Shown here: positions 25,111 through 38,374 of the stretch, piece after piece
Layout of the letters: every line of letters starts with the position of its first letter
Numbering within the stretch: the first letter of the stretch is position 1
DNA from: Tyto alba
Taxonomy: Eukaryota; Chordata; Aves; Strigiformes; Tytonidae
DNA length: 64,000 nt
Direction: 5' to 3'
Assembly: GCF_018691265.1 (NCBI RefSeq)
Contig: NW_024881301.1
Location: 13,018,752 to 13,082,751 of the forward strand
The notes under the pieces: generated by a model
Told to the model about the DNA's origin: nothing
The model's database searches: none
The model's input: the letters and a program-made list of their open reading frames with translations, nothing else
Made by a program: the position numbers and the translations under genes

Positions 25111-28100
25111 ATGAATGTTTGGTGACTTGGCTGTGTGTGGGCAATGCAAACACAGGCTGCAGCAAACAAGAGCTTTCCAGCCTTTTCTTCAAGGTATCTT
25201 ACGATACCTTGGACTGAAGGTTGAAAGCAATTTGCTCATTATTAGATTGAAGTCACCACACCAGGGCCTCTTCGTGTTGACACGCAAAACCCTTTCATGC
25301 TTATCAGTGTACAGCTGGATTTCCTCTGCTTTATCACACTACCACTTTTCCTGTATAGCTCTCAGCTTTGTTTGGAGTTCTCTGGACTTGCTATTATATG
25401 CAGTTCTCTTTGATGCCAATGATAGATCTTGCAACTGTGCTCTGTGAAAGGTGCTCCCTCCTGAGGTGTCATATAATTGCAGGATCACTCTTATCTCATT
25501 AATCTTAATGTTTTCTAATTTTTTTGCCCTGGGGTCTTGTTTGAGGAATGGCATAAGATATCCCTGAAGATACTGAAACTGTTTTGTTGAAAATCTTTAC
25601 AGCTTTTCACACTGCGCTTTTAATAAAGCAAATCCTTGAGGATGAACATCTATTCAGTGTGCAGTTTCCCTTATGGTAGGCTGTTTTGTAAATGAAGGAA
25701 GTATTTTATTCATTAGCGGAAGAACTTCTAATTGTACTTGTTACAATAAGGACAGGACTCTGGACAGTCTCATGTTAATGAAACTTTTCCTCTTACATCA
25801 AAGTTTCTACTAGGCTATTCCATGTAGTCATTGTCTCCTGAAGTGGCAAGCTTGAAATGTGTACTCCCTTGTGACTGAAGTGTTGAGAAAACTGTCCAAC
25901 ATATCATCTATACTCAGCTCTGTAATCTTATGAATAATTTCAGATTGATTGATTCCAGTCTCTTGTTTTCCCTCACTTTTGACAGCAGTATTTTTTGTTT
26001 TGTTTCCTGAACATTAAATGTCTTCCACATGTACTTTATAGTTAATTGATTATGTATTGTCATGTTGAATTACCTACAAATTAAGATAAAAAATTTCTCT
26101 AAGCTGAGACATTTTTATCATTTAGTTTTTCAAAGTTGTTTTGAATTCCTGCTTTAATTGGTATATTTTTGTCCTCTTTTCTCTTAATTTCCTCTTGCTT
26201 CCTAAGATACATTGCTGCTTCAACATATCTGCTTGTTGTTATAGCAGGAGGAAAGTCAGCAGCAGTAAGCTGCCTAGACGAGCTCATGGATGGATATTGT
26301 ATCTAGGAAAGGAAAAATGGGGCCTGCTGCCCAATGGATCTGATGAAGATGTAGGTTTGAGATCTTTGCCTAGCAGGTGGAAGAAGAGAGTACTTCAGCA
26401 TGCAGGACTGCCAGTTTTTCAAAGGTATGGCCCAGTTTGAGATAACTTCAGCCTCTTTAAAAGGCCTGGTTTTTGGAATAAAACTGTAAATAGCGTACAT
26501 CTTCAGGTAGCTCTCACAGATTTGAAAGGACAGGTTTGAAAGGGAGGGTAAGAGTTAAGACTGTTGCAAGGCTTATGGTACACTGGTGGGAGTGGGGGTT
26601 GCACACACCCTGGGGTTATACCCATGAAAATAGGGTGCTTACGGAGTTCCTTCTGTTAGATATTATTGAGGAAGCTCAGAGAGAAGTTTAGCTGCTCACA
26701 GGAATAAGACAGTGTCCCCGTCCTTAGGTGTAGATGCCAGTGTGGATGTCCAAGTGAGAAATATGCAGGGACACTAAGGCTGGCTCTAGAAATGAAGGTA
26801 GCGTTGTGGGAAGAGTGTGACACTCCACCTTTTCTTAGGTGAGAAAAAATATACATCGATATAACCTTTCTTAGTCCTTAATCATTATTCCCCTTCCCTC
26901 CTGGATAGAGACAAATACTCACTATGGGTTACTTAGCCCAAGTTAATTAACAGAAAACAGATACAGCTCTCATATTGCCCAGCAGCAATATCCAGTGGCA
27001 GTGGGGACCACCATATGCCAGAAAAGATCTATGCAGAAGTGACATATATCCTTTTTTAAGGAATGCATAGCTCCCAACAAACATGTGAATGACAAGGAAT
27101 ATCCAGTTCTGTGCTTTCTGGCAACAAAATGCACAGGCTGTAGCATAAGTGATGGCTAACTGTGAAGGTCAGACAAGACTGCAGTCTCCTTGCATGTTGA
27201 AAGAGAACACTGGGACCTCAGATTCAGAAGATCGGGTTTTACAACATCCCCATTTATGGACCACTCACTAATTACTGGAATTAATAATCAGAAAGTTAAC
27301 CAAATGAACCCTGTGGATAGGCAAACCCAGGCAGTTTTCCTTTGTGCGTTATCATCTGGGTCATATCACTATATCATATGCAGGGAGGAGAAAGGGAAAT
27401 TTAATCTACAACTAGGCCTTCACACCCTTTGGCAACATATTAAAGTGAACAATCTGTATAAGTATATTCTATAATTTCAAGCTCCCTGGATATGACAGAC
27501 ACTTCATGCACAAAGTTTGCTTTCAGCATGATTTTTTACATTTTCTAAAATAAACTCAGTGGCATATTTCAGCTTGTTTAACTGATGTAATGTTTAAAGG
27601 CATGGAACAAAATACTCTCTTTGGGCTGATGCTCTTAGCTGTGGCATTCAGCACTCACCTAACTGCACATTGTAAAATATAGACCACTGAAACTATTCTC
27701 TTCCTCCTCTGTAATCTTTCAAAGGTCAATATAGACCTTCACATCCAAACACAGCTAACCAAGAAGTCTTAATGCATTACTTACCATCATGTGAATAGAG
27801 CTGCAGTCATTATCTGGTTAATATTTGCCATATGCAATGTAGGATATGCTTTTGTGGTAGCTGAGAGCTAACAAGACTATTTACAGAGCAGAGGGGGTTA
27901 AGTGTGCCACTCTTTTTTCCCTTTTCTCTCTGCTAAACAGGTTGTGTTTGCATTCACTGAAATCAAGACACGGTGTGACCTCAGCTGTCAGGGATTAGTT
28001 GAGTTTTTATTTGTTTTTGATGGGTGAATACAGACAAAGGTAAATCATCTAGTCTCAAGTGGATGGAAAATAGAGACATGGGTCCTGTGCACTGTAGTAA

Positions 28101-29544
28101 TTATATGTCACTGCCCAAAATCACAGGTAGTGAAGGGAGAGGTAATGAGGAGGGGTAGTTTCACCCTTGACTTTTAAGGCAGTGAGTTGCTTTGTGCAAG
28201 ACAGATATGTACACACACCAAAACTCCTCTGAGATATTTGTCATCAAAACACTTTAAAGAATATGAAGTTGACCCTAAGTGTTTGGCTGAAGAATGGTTT
28301 GTGGGGGACAGGTCTGGCAAACATGGGGCAAATGCTGCAGCTGTGGGTCACCCCCACAGATACCTACAGATATCCATGGAGGCTGGGAGAGGCCAGGGCT
28401 GCTCACATCCTCTAAGTATGGTGAAATGGTATATGCTGTATGTACAATGCAATGTATATATTATACATGAGCAATGTCAGGCATGGGTCTGGTGATGTGT
28501 CATGTGAACACTGTGAGCTCTTTGAAGTACAGAAATCAAACCAGCGGTTGCAAAAGGCACCCTTGTAAATGAAAAAATAATAATAAAAAAAATATCGATC
28601 TTCATGCTGAAGAAATGCTGCACAGTGGGCTGGGAACCCTAGTGACCTCCTGGTGTTGGCCATAAGGCATGTTTGACAAGTGGACTGATCCAGTGTGATT
28701 CCTGATGTCCTGAAATTTTCATCACAACTTTTCCCTCAGTTCTCAAAGTGTAGTTTGAGAGCTGGGGTTATACCTGCTGGTCTCATTTTTGCAGTGATCA
28801 GAGATAAAGAACTCAATCACAGGGCACAAGTAGCAATGTTTTCCATTTCTAGTGGACAAATAAGCAACAAATTTTAGAGAATTGTTGCAAAAGAAGATAT
28901 TTCAGCACTTGTGAAATGGTGGTGTTTTATGCCAAGAAATCAACAGAGACGGAGGATTTCTGTTTTGTATAAAACTGACATGATTTGAAAGGTTTTTTAA
29001 AATTTCATGACTTTTCAGTGACTCCTTTCTCTGTAATCAAGACAGAAGAGTAATTCAATCTGAAGACGATGTTGTTTGGTTTAATACACAGATTATGGTT
29101 TCAGAGAAGCATTTACTTCCCTACACAATGGACATCTGGAAACATTCTGCTGCCACATTTTATTAGAACATTGAAATCACCTCGTTAAATGATATAGAGA
29201 GATTTAGAAAGCAGGGTAATTGTTGAGAGATCAATCACAGATTAAACTTCCCATGCCATTTTAATATGTTCCCATTTACTGCCACAGACACTCATTCTGA
29301 CCACTGACTATGCCATTTAAATGATTTTCATCACAGGCTTCCAGGTTTTCTGATCCTTCTCCTGGTGAAATGACGCCCGCAGCATTTTCCTGTCTTTGTT
29401 GTTGAGTGAACGAGCTGATAAGCAACGAAGCACATATGCCAAATTACTGTTTTAGTACCAACTGTTGCTTTTCTCTTAAAGCTTAAATAGTAGAACTGGG
29501 GCTAGACATAAAATCTCAGCTGTTTATTCACATCTATTCTCTCT
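25111..29544. other. non-coding; minus strand has patchy open frames
   Basis: On the minus strand, 25339-25554 and 26099-26500 hold short open stretches whose translations look lysine/glutamate-rich. Joined in frame, stops occur about as often as chance predicts for AT-rich DNA, so I do not call a pseudogene. No other feature was recognised. Confidence 0.4.
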
Positions 29545-30430
29545 AATCCCGGAGTGGAGCTTTATTCATCACGGTATGCCACAGAGTAGGTGAAATGGGG
29601 AGTCTGTTGCTGTGACCAGGAGAGATTTGAGGTGGATAAGAGGGAGTACCCAGGGTAGGTTGGAGGCTGAGGGTGGGTGAGCATTCAGGGAGGGAGAGGA
29701 GGTGCAGTGGGGAGAGCTGCAGTGCCTGCCAGCTGCCGCAGTGGAGGTGTGTGCAGATGCTGAGCCAGCATTCAATGTCTCAGAGCAAGAGGCTTTTGAG
29801 GGAGGAATAGCACCATCGATGCAGGAGTTGGGAGAATGAACCTGCCCTAAGCCTGTGGAGGATGCAGTCGATGGAAAATAGCAGCTGCATCAGTGGGGAC
29901 AGGCACTGGGTGCGCAATGCTCCTGGATGGGGCACTAAATTTTAGCATATAGGTTGGAAATGAGGCTGACTCTGCCAGGGAAGGAAAAAAAAACTGAGGG
30001 AGCGTCTTCTTTGCAGGGGTATCTATTGTGGTGCTCAGTAAGCATCTGTGCAGTCAAGAGAGCTGTAACGATCCTACAGGCTCAGGAAGGGTCAATAAAT
30101 GTCAGCAATGAATGACAAGGAACATCTCACCTGAGGGAAGAGCACATCAAGGAAGATCAAACAGTGCACAAATCTGGTAGAGAGGAATAAAAGGTCTGGT
30201 CTCTCATCAATGGCATTATTCAACACCTGAAAGGTACCCACATGGTGACCAATGTGTTAGTGGGAAGAAGGAGACCATCAATGCAAAGGGGAAGTTGCTG
30301 CATGGTATTGAGCAGCATTATTGATAAAGATTTTTGAGAAAGAAAAATTACAAACCAAGAACCTCGCTTGGACTAACACAAGTGTCCTAAAGGTGATGGG
30401 ACAGAGTAGGAACAACTGCAAAAAAGCATG
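29545..30430. other. GC-richer, purine-rich block of unknown nature
   Basis: This block stands out from its AT-rich neighbours. Its plus strand is rich in GGAGG, GTGGGG and GAAGG steps, and it ends near several AATAAA-like motifs. It matches no repeat that I know and contains no convincing open frame. It could be an old decayed element or a non-coding exon. Confidence 0.3.
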
Positions 30431-32879
30431 CTTTCTGTGATGAGAATAAAATATTCCAAAATTGTGCCCTGTATTAACTTCTTTAACTTCTCTGAAGAGA
30501 GAACCAAGGGAATATAGCGCCCATATGCTGCACTTATAGTCTGTGGCAAAATTTTTTACTTCAAAACTCTATGCAATTGATGTACCTACATAGCTGTATT
30601 TCCTTTATGTTCTTTTCATGCAAACTTGTGTATTGGAAAGAATCATTAATCAGGTTAATTTTTATTTGCACTTTAGTCCCTGCTTCTGTCCCACTCCAAA
30701 TTAATAGTGTGTGTTTTTGTCCTTCCCTTTAACAACAGTAAATAGAAAGCAGACGGGAAGTCAGGAGAGTTGACAAAAAGCAGGAAGTGGAGAAGAAAAA
30801 GCCCTGAGAAAATGATAGGCACACATGGCATACTCTGATCTCACTGTAATGAGGAGGCTTGTAAAGGCTTGCATTTGTGGGTCATTTCCCCCTGCTATAC
30901 GGGGTGTTTGTTTTCCTTGGTAAACAAGGATCACAGTGCTCCCATTTTAGGCAAATAGACTGTGGATACATTTTCATAACTGAACTGGAATGACTTTAGA
31001 AGTGTGTAATAGTTCTTGATTCTTTTCATTTCTTTAAGACATGGCTTTTAATTGTTGTGTGACTATTGACAGCCCTGGAAGGTAGTCTCAGGTCACATTT
31101 TCCTTGCTTTGATTTGGGCAATCAAAAGAGATACAGCTCTTTTTCAAGTCCAGCTAGCAGCTGTGGGGTTTCTCTCTCTCTCTCTGAAAGTATTTTACTA
31201 ATTTCTGGTGTTTCTGCTTGGCTCTGCTCTCTTAGCTGTGATCTTGGCATGACTCTAAGGTGCCCAGCCACCGATGCTGCCCACATGTTGGCTTGTCACA
31301 GCTGCAAGGAGATTGGCTTGCCTGGCATGAAAAACCAGACAGATGGCAGGAATCCAGCATGGACTGAGGACCTGCCCTTTATGGACAATTTGGTTGTAAT
31401 CAGCTTGACCCACACATAGAGCAAAAGTAAATCTACACATGGGCATGGTTTATGAAGAGAGCAGAGATGCAGCCACTGTTGTCTCATCTCCGTACAAGAG
31501 CCCCAGACACCTGTGGGCGTTGCCACACAGTGGCCTCTTCTAGAAAAGAAAGACCAGTTCTTACTTGTCCAGCCTGATGTGATCTAGGACCCTCCACACA
31601 ATTTGGCTAAAGTGCCTTTTAATGTTCTGTGCTATTGACTGCCCTTTGATGTTACTCTTGATATTTGGAAAGTCAACGTTTGTGTTTCTGCTCCTTTGGT
31701 CTTTGTGGAGATGAAAAATGTTTTACTGCTCTTGTAGAATGATATTCTTCAGATGTACTTTGGTAATATTTTGCAGGAGTTACATGAGCCCTCTTGCCTA
31801 TTTCCAGGGCCCTTAAGTTTACTGATCAAGATAATTTTGCTCGCATTTCAACACCTCAGGCTGAATCCAGCTAAGGCAAATACATACTTATTTCTACAAA
31901 ATGCTTATTGAGTGCTTCCAGCTTTGCCTAAAACCAAAATATCTTGATAGCTTCACCGCATCCCTAATCTCACACCTACCCATTCCCACCACAAGAGCAC
32001 TGCTGGCTCAATCCCCTTCCTCCCTGGGGAGCATCTCACCTGCCTTTGTTCCCCAAACCCACCCAGGCTCCCTGCCATACTGGGGCAGCAGCCCCTCTGT
32101 TCTGCCCCAGAGCCTTCATTGTCATGGTAAATTGGCAGCTTGAGCAGCAGGTCAGTTCTCACCCCTGTGCAAATCCTGCTTTGGGGAAATTCTCAGGACA
32201 CAGGCAGTCTCAGTCCTTCTAGTTTCATGGCTCCCTCACCCAGGGTGTGAAGGCTGCCAACAGCAGGAATTCACAGCATCAGGGTATCATGCTGCTTACT
32301 AACTGAGAATTTGGTGTAACCCAAGCAATTCAGGGCACAAGAATTGTATGCTGTGAGCTGAGGTCATCCTCTGTTTTTGGTCTCACATCAACTTTGCTCT
32401 TGTACCCTCTGGGGTTTGCTTCGAGTTTCATACCTTCTTCTGAAAACAGTAAGTTTTGTCCATCATCCAGCCAAAGCCAAAATCTCCTTTGTCCTTAGGT
32501 CCGAATGACCAGGCTGGAGGGAGGGTGAGGGGCAAGGAGGGAGGGAACGGGGACGAGGCTGGCCTCCTGACCTCCTTTTCCATGGGAGGGGACTGGTGGG
32601 AGCAAAGCCAACCTGAGTGTTTCTGAAAGCTGCCTGATGCCCTCCTTGTTTCCAGAAGCTCTCTTTGTTCTCAGGAGGGGGAAATAGCTCTTGAGGCAGC
32701 TTTTCTCCAGGCTGGGGGAAGCTGGAGACCATGTAGTCAGGAAGGACTCCAAGGCAGACAGGCTGGGGCTGGGGAGGCTGGACCTCTGTCTGTAACCTGC
32801 CTCTCAGTCTTCCCAAAGTTAAATCACAGTATTGAGCAATACCAGAAATAGCACTGGCCAGTGAACAGGGACAGGCAGC
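30431..32879. other. non-coding, partly GC-rich, no gene seen
   Basis: Contains a (TC)n run at 31171-31185 and a purine/GC-rich patch around 32500-32800. The 117-codon frames at 31066-31419 plus and 32463-32816 minus have low-complexity or unrecognisable translations and no family signature. Confidence 0.45.
31171..31185. repeat. (TC)n microsatellite, short
   Basis: About seven TC units in a row. It is short and imperfect at its ends. Confidence 0.85.
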
Positions 32880-32985
32880 TCTAGTTTCTAGCCCCAGCTC
32901 AGCCCCAGCCTGTTTTGTGATGCTGGGAGACCCAAACTACACCATGTGCCTATTTTCCCTCTTATCTTTGGCAGTTTTCCCAGGT
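32880..32985 (+). mobile_element. possible relic of an old MIR/L3-like retroposon
   Basis: The order CTAGCCCCAGCTCAGCCCC, then GTGATGCTGGGAGACCC, then GCCTATTTTCCCTCTTATC follows the familiar old-retroposon layout of a 'variable-type' head, a 'GTGACCTTGGGCAA' step and a 'CCTCAGTTTCCCC' step. Divergence is high. Confidence 0.4.
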
Positions 32986-33040
32986 TACTCCTTGTTTTGT
33001 TAGGCAATGATGAAACCCAGAGGGGCTACAGTCCTGGCTG

Positions 33041-33100
33041 GGAAGGCGGGGGGGGGTGGGGGGGGGGGGGGGTGGGGGGGGGGGTGGGGAGGGGAGGGGG
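33041..33100 (+). repeat. G-rich tract with G-quadruplex potential
   Basis: Almost pure G over 60 bases: G9, T, G15, T, G11, T, G4, A, G4, A, G5. This exceeds the four-runs-of-three rule many times over on the plus strand. The proline-rich (minus) and glycine-rich (plus) open frames that cross it, including 33007-33435, are artefacts of the tract. Confidence 0.95.
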
Positions 33101-33717
33101 CTTTCATTTCCAAGGCAGCATTGAAAAGATTGAAGCTGATGGTGGAATCTAAGCAGGTCCTGTCCTTAGTTGGGACTGTGGTCTTGCTATTGCCCACCAA
33201 GGAAAGTCACAGTGTGTCAGTGGAAATGCCACTGAAGATGGCTCCAATAGCACAACCGAGGGACAGATTATTGGAGAAAAGGGTGATGCCTAGTTTTGGG
33301 GAAAAGCTGTTGCAAGGGTTGCCCTGGCACTGCTCCAGGTTTGAAAATCCAGGTTGCCATAGTGGGTGCTTTTCATCTGAGCTTTCAGAGACATCACATC
33401 AATTAGGTTTAGTAAATATTTCAACAGCGTTTTGAAGTTCCAATGAAAACAGAGAAAAACTTTGATGTCTGCAGACCCTTTACCCCACTGTATACCTCAC
33501 CCCATGCTTTTCAGTAACATTGTTTAGTCAGTGTTCACTGAGGCCAAAGGGGCGCAAGGTGCAAAATCTTGGGCCCACTGAAGTCAACAACAAAGTTTTC
33601 CCTGGTTACAGTGAGGCCAGGAGCATGTTGAAGAAAGTAAATCAAAGTAATTTTAGTTTCTCTGTTTATCTCTCAGTAAAAAGAAAAAAAGAATTCTGAG
33701 CAGAGAATCAGAGCCTC

Positions 33718-33742
33718 TTTTTTTTTTTTTAAAAAAAAAAAA
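33718..33742. repeat. T13-A12 palindrome
   Basis: Thirteen T residues run directly into twelve A residues, making a near-perfect inverted repeat with no spacer. It may be a slippage product. No element was recognised around it. Confidence 0.9.
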
Positions 33743-34879
33743 CAACAAACAAAAGTTTGGGAAAAATGTAAATCTAAAACCAGGATGAAATGAACAATAT
33801 ATGAAAAGAATTAATTTTTTTAAAATATTAATTTCTTTGTGCAGGAAGGGTTGCATGGGGAATTAAACCATGTGAGAGACCCAAACTGGATATTTTTTTG
33901 ACTGCCAGCCTGAAAGTCCTTGTGTCACTGAAGCAGTATTAACAAAAGCTTTCTGGGTGAATAGTGATGGATTTGCCATAGTGGTTTTTCTAACAGAAAA
34001 TTTTATTTTTTCAATAAAACTATTGTTCTCTTGTTGAAAATGTTTGTTCTGTAATATGGATATTTTATGTACATTAATCACTCCAGGGAAAATTCCTATT
34101 CAGCAAGCCTATTCAATGCGCTACTTTATTTTGCTTCTTTGTTTCCCAAACATCGGCACTAATAACAACTTCTGGGGCTCCCAGGGAGGCTCTCAAGTTT
34201 AATAAAGACTATATTGTGAGTCTTTGTCATGATACATTTCTGCTTGTTTCAAAATATAGTGGAAAACAACTGAGGGCCAAAGAATGTGTTGACACAAATT
34301 GGGGATTTCTGCATTACCTGTGTGGGTGTTTAAAGGGGAGAATACTCTGCATGTTAAAGTTTGATTCCAGCAGATATACTAGTATATATGCATGATTTCT
34401 AGTTTGTTTTCCACTCTATTTTTTTCCTGATATTTTATCTTTCTCCTTCCCTATGTTTCCGAATAATTTGTGTTTCGTTTACTAATAGCTTTTTTGCCAT
34501 TTTTTTTTTCGTTGTTTTTGCTTGTTTGTTTTTTGTTTTTTTTTTACCCACTAGGATGGATTTTAATTTCCTTTCCTTTTTCTTCCTTTCCATTTTAATT
34601 CCCTTTATCTTCCCTTCCCCATTTCTTTTCCTTTTCTCCTAGTTCTGCCTTTCTCTGTGGCAGCTCACCCTTATCCCCAATCTAGTATGATAACACAGAA
34701 AAAAACCCTTGTTTTCAGAAGCTCCTGTCTGTCTCAGGACAAGAAATATGCTAGGCTGGCTCCTGACAAAACATAGCCCTTTTGTTTAGCATGTGCTTGT
34801 TCACCCTGGTTGAATGAAACGGCTTTGTTTTAGGTGTAGATAGTACGTTGGGGCTGCCTGACAGGTGCATCTTACAGCC

Positions 34880-35020
34880 AGTGTCACCCAGCAGTAAATT
34901 CTGTAATTACAGGTCATGGAGGCGGACCTCTCCTTTGATGTGACTTTTTCTGTTGTTGCAAACGGATACAATTTGACTGAGATATCAAATGCAGATAGCA
35001 GTAAAAATTTAATTAACAAA
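34880..35020. promoter_or_regulatory. homeodomain-motif-rich patch with CTGTAATTACAG palindrome
   Basis: A perfect 12-bp palindrome CTGTAATTACAG lies at 34901-34912 and contains TAATTA, the core homeodomain site. Within the next 115 bases come ATTTAATTAACAAATC and a CTTTTATCTG step. This resembles the composition of conserved developmental enhancers, but conservation cannot be seen in a single sequence. The overlapping 143-codon open frame (34916-35347) has no recognisable domain and looks fortuitous. Confidence 0.3.
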
Positions 35021-36526
35021 TCAAAGCTTTTATCTGGGGTTTCAGAACTCAAGCCAACAGGTTTCTTCAATCTAAAGAAATCACAGAGATGGAGGGGTGA
35101 AGGCAGTGCCTTTGTAGTGTATGCAGCTTATAACCTTTTTTATGATGCTTGCAAAGATAAAGTTTTTTTAGCTGTTACTTTTCCCTTTGGAGGAGCTTTT
35201 AGAACTTCCCCAGAAGCAAGGATATTCTTCATTGTATGCTTAATTTTCATTTTAACTCCTCAGTGTGCACTCATTTTCTCTCATGATGCTACAGATTACT
35301 TAGCAGGAGAAGATGGAATGTGTTCACTCTTGCCTTTCTGCAGTTAGTGCTGCACAGAGTGCAGCGGCACTCTGAATTAATGTGCTGGCTTATTCTTCAT
35401 GTGGTGAGCCAGCCAGTGGTGGTATCATTGGCTTGACCTCTGGGATGTAACATTTCGTCCATGATTTACTTGCTGTCTTAACAATGGAAGCCTGATTGAA
35501 ACGAGGCTGAAATTTGTTTCTTCACCTGTAAGTGGAGAAGATGCTCTTTGCTTTCAGCGCTTTCTAGGGATGCTGTCATGATCAAAATAGCTAGGTCCAC
35601 ATGTTGATTGCCTTAGTCATGCCACCCATTCTTCTGATAACTTGAGTTGGGAGAGCAGCAGTCTGCCTGTTATGTGTTGTGTGTGATTATTGCTGCCTGT
35701 GAACTGAAAGTGCAGTCCCACCTTTGCTAAAAGCCATGTGGCAGAGCACCCTAAAAGCACAGAATGAGACAACTAATGGAGGTTGCACTATGTCAATAGA
35801 TGCAACTGTCTTGCATATATGGGACAGCTGTTCTTCAGAAGTTATTTCTGAGATTGTTTACAGATCAGTTATAAAATGCTGCAGAAAAGATTAAAAAGGA
35901 ACATTGTTACCAAAATAAAAATTATCTCAGGTGTTCACCATGATACTATGCATTTGACTTTTCAAGACTGAGAAGTGCTTCAGATGAATGCGTACTGTAT
36001 TGCAGAGACCACAGGCTGACCTGTGGGCCTGTGGAGGTGAGTTGTCATATGTGCACTTCTCATGTCTTCCTCAATACATCTGGGATTGGCCCAGGCATTT
36101 CTGCAAGTGTGTACACAAAGATCCTAGTTCAGGAAACATTTACCAGTATCAGATAGCATTTAGGAAAGCCATAAGTACAGAAGCACTTAATCATAGTCTT
36201 AAGGACCTTCCTGAAATGAAGCCAAAGAACATGAGTCAAAGACCTCTGGAATCAACACAGGACCACAAACTCATGCTTATGCAAATGTACGTTTAGAGGT
36301 GTTAGCCTAGAATTTTAATGTACAGCTTTGGATTTCTGAGCTGACTTCTAGTGGGACTACTGAAATAAAATGCTATTGAGCATGATGAAAAGTGCCAAGA
36401 GTCTTAGTTAGTTTATAGTGTTGGGCATTTATAATACAGTTACTTAATTCTAAAGCATAAACTGTCAAGGTACCACTGTTGCAAAAGCACCAAAAGCTTT
36501 CCAAAGCTGTAGCAGGAGTCGAAAGT
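35021..36526. other. non-coding, no gene seen
   Basis: AT-rich DNA. The 102-codon frame at 35988-36296 plus has no recognisable motif. Nothing else was identified before the polypurine tract. Confidence 0.5.
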
Positions 36527-37083
<557 letters not shown>

Positions 37084-38360
37084 TCCATACTCGTGTTTAA
37101 AGTACACAGATTAACTTCTTGACATTTGCATTACTAATTTTGGTGCTTTGATGGAAGTACTCTGTTACCATATTTTAAAGCCCCAGATATCACCTCACAC
37201 GGCTGAGAAAAAAGGAGGAAAGACTTCAAAGTGAATAATTACCTGTTGATGATGTATTATATTTAAAGACTCTGGCTGTGGATTAAAGCTAGTTCTAGGG
37301 TTGTTAATAGTCTGCAGTAAACAACTAATGAATCAAAGAAAAGGAACAAAAAGCAGCTATAGTTGAAGGACATTCCCATTAATACCAAAGGCCAGAGTTG
37401 AAGTGTTAAGTGCAACACAATAAAATACAGTCATTTCACACTAGAATGTATAAGAATTTAGAAAAATGGTCACAGGTGAATTATTAGGGGCCGTCCTTTA
37501 AGCTTTGTTCTGAAAGCACTTTGATACAATGCACAATACCAGGTTTTCCACCCCTCTGTTTTTTTCTGTGATTTTTATGTGGTGTAATGAAGAGAATAGA
37601 TTTGAATATGAAGAGCTATACCTACAGCAGTGGTGGAAACAGCATGCTTCCAGCAGGGAGAAACAAAATCTCAAAGAAGACACAGAGAAGAAAATGGAGA
37701 AAAAACAGCTGAAAACAGTGCAGAATAAGTTGGATGTCTACAGGGATCTTTCTGGTTTTGAACTACTGAGAATCTTGATAAAATAGGAAAGTGAGTGATT
37801 TAAAGGGGTGGTTGGGGGAAATGATCTCAACATACTTCAGATACGTATACGACAGCAGTGCTTCAATCTGTGGTCCTTCAACCATGGCTCGTCTTCCCAC
37901 CAGAGCAACATCTTTTAAGCTACTGGCAGTTATCACATGAGCAAGAGTGGAGGGCCCTCATTTCATACAAAATGGAGCCCTAATCTGAGAAGCTTTAAAA
38001 GAGGGAGTGTTTTTATTTAAATGTGTGAGAATTGAGGCAATTTGCAAATCCTGAACTTTTCAGAGGAATATACTTTTTCTCTTTGAAAATTCCTTTAGGA
38101 GAAACAAAACACAGTGAAACACTGAGAACTTGTAGTCCATTAGGCTGATACGTATGGTATGATGCTAAATGACTTTTCACCTCTTGTCAGATCTAAGCTT
38201 TTAAGGCTACTAGATCTTCTCAGGGTTCATACATGAGGTTTAGAAATTGACTGAAAATAAGGGAAAGCAAAATGTGGACGATATACATGCACCGAAGAGC
38301 TAGTAGGTATTTCCAATGAGAGTGATTATTTTTAAGGCTTAAGAATAAATACATTTCAAG

Positions 38361-38374
38361 AAAAAAAAAAAAAA
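38361..38374. repeat. poly-A tract (A14)
   Basis: Fourteen A residues followed by CACAACAAACC. No retroposon body was recognised upstream. Confidence 0.85.

Noticed and set aside
25100..26500. Possible decayed processed pseudogene on the minus strand with coiled-coil-like peptides
   Set aside because: When the reading is joined in one frame, stops occur at about the random rate, and I could match no parent gene; A/T-rich DNA readily yields Lys/Glu-rich peptides.
33007..33435. 142-codon open frame with a poly-Gly stretch
   Set aside because: The G tract removes stop codons; the remainder has no recognisable domain.
34916..35347. 143-codon open frame beginning MEADLSFDVTF
   Set aside because: No known motif, no promoter or splice support; several frames of this length are expected by chance.
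36016..36032. Short exon-like segment between a TTGCAG acceptor and a GTGAGT donor
   Set aside because: Only about 30 bases long, no coding motif, and such splice-like pairs are frequent by chance.
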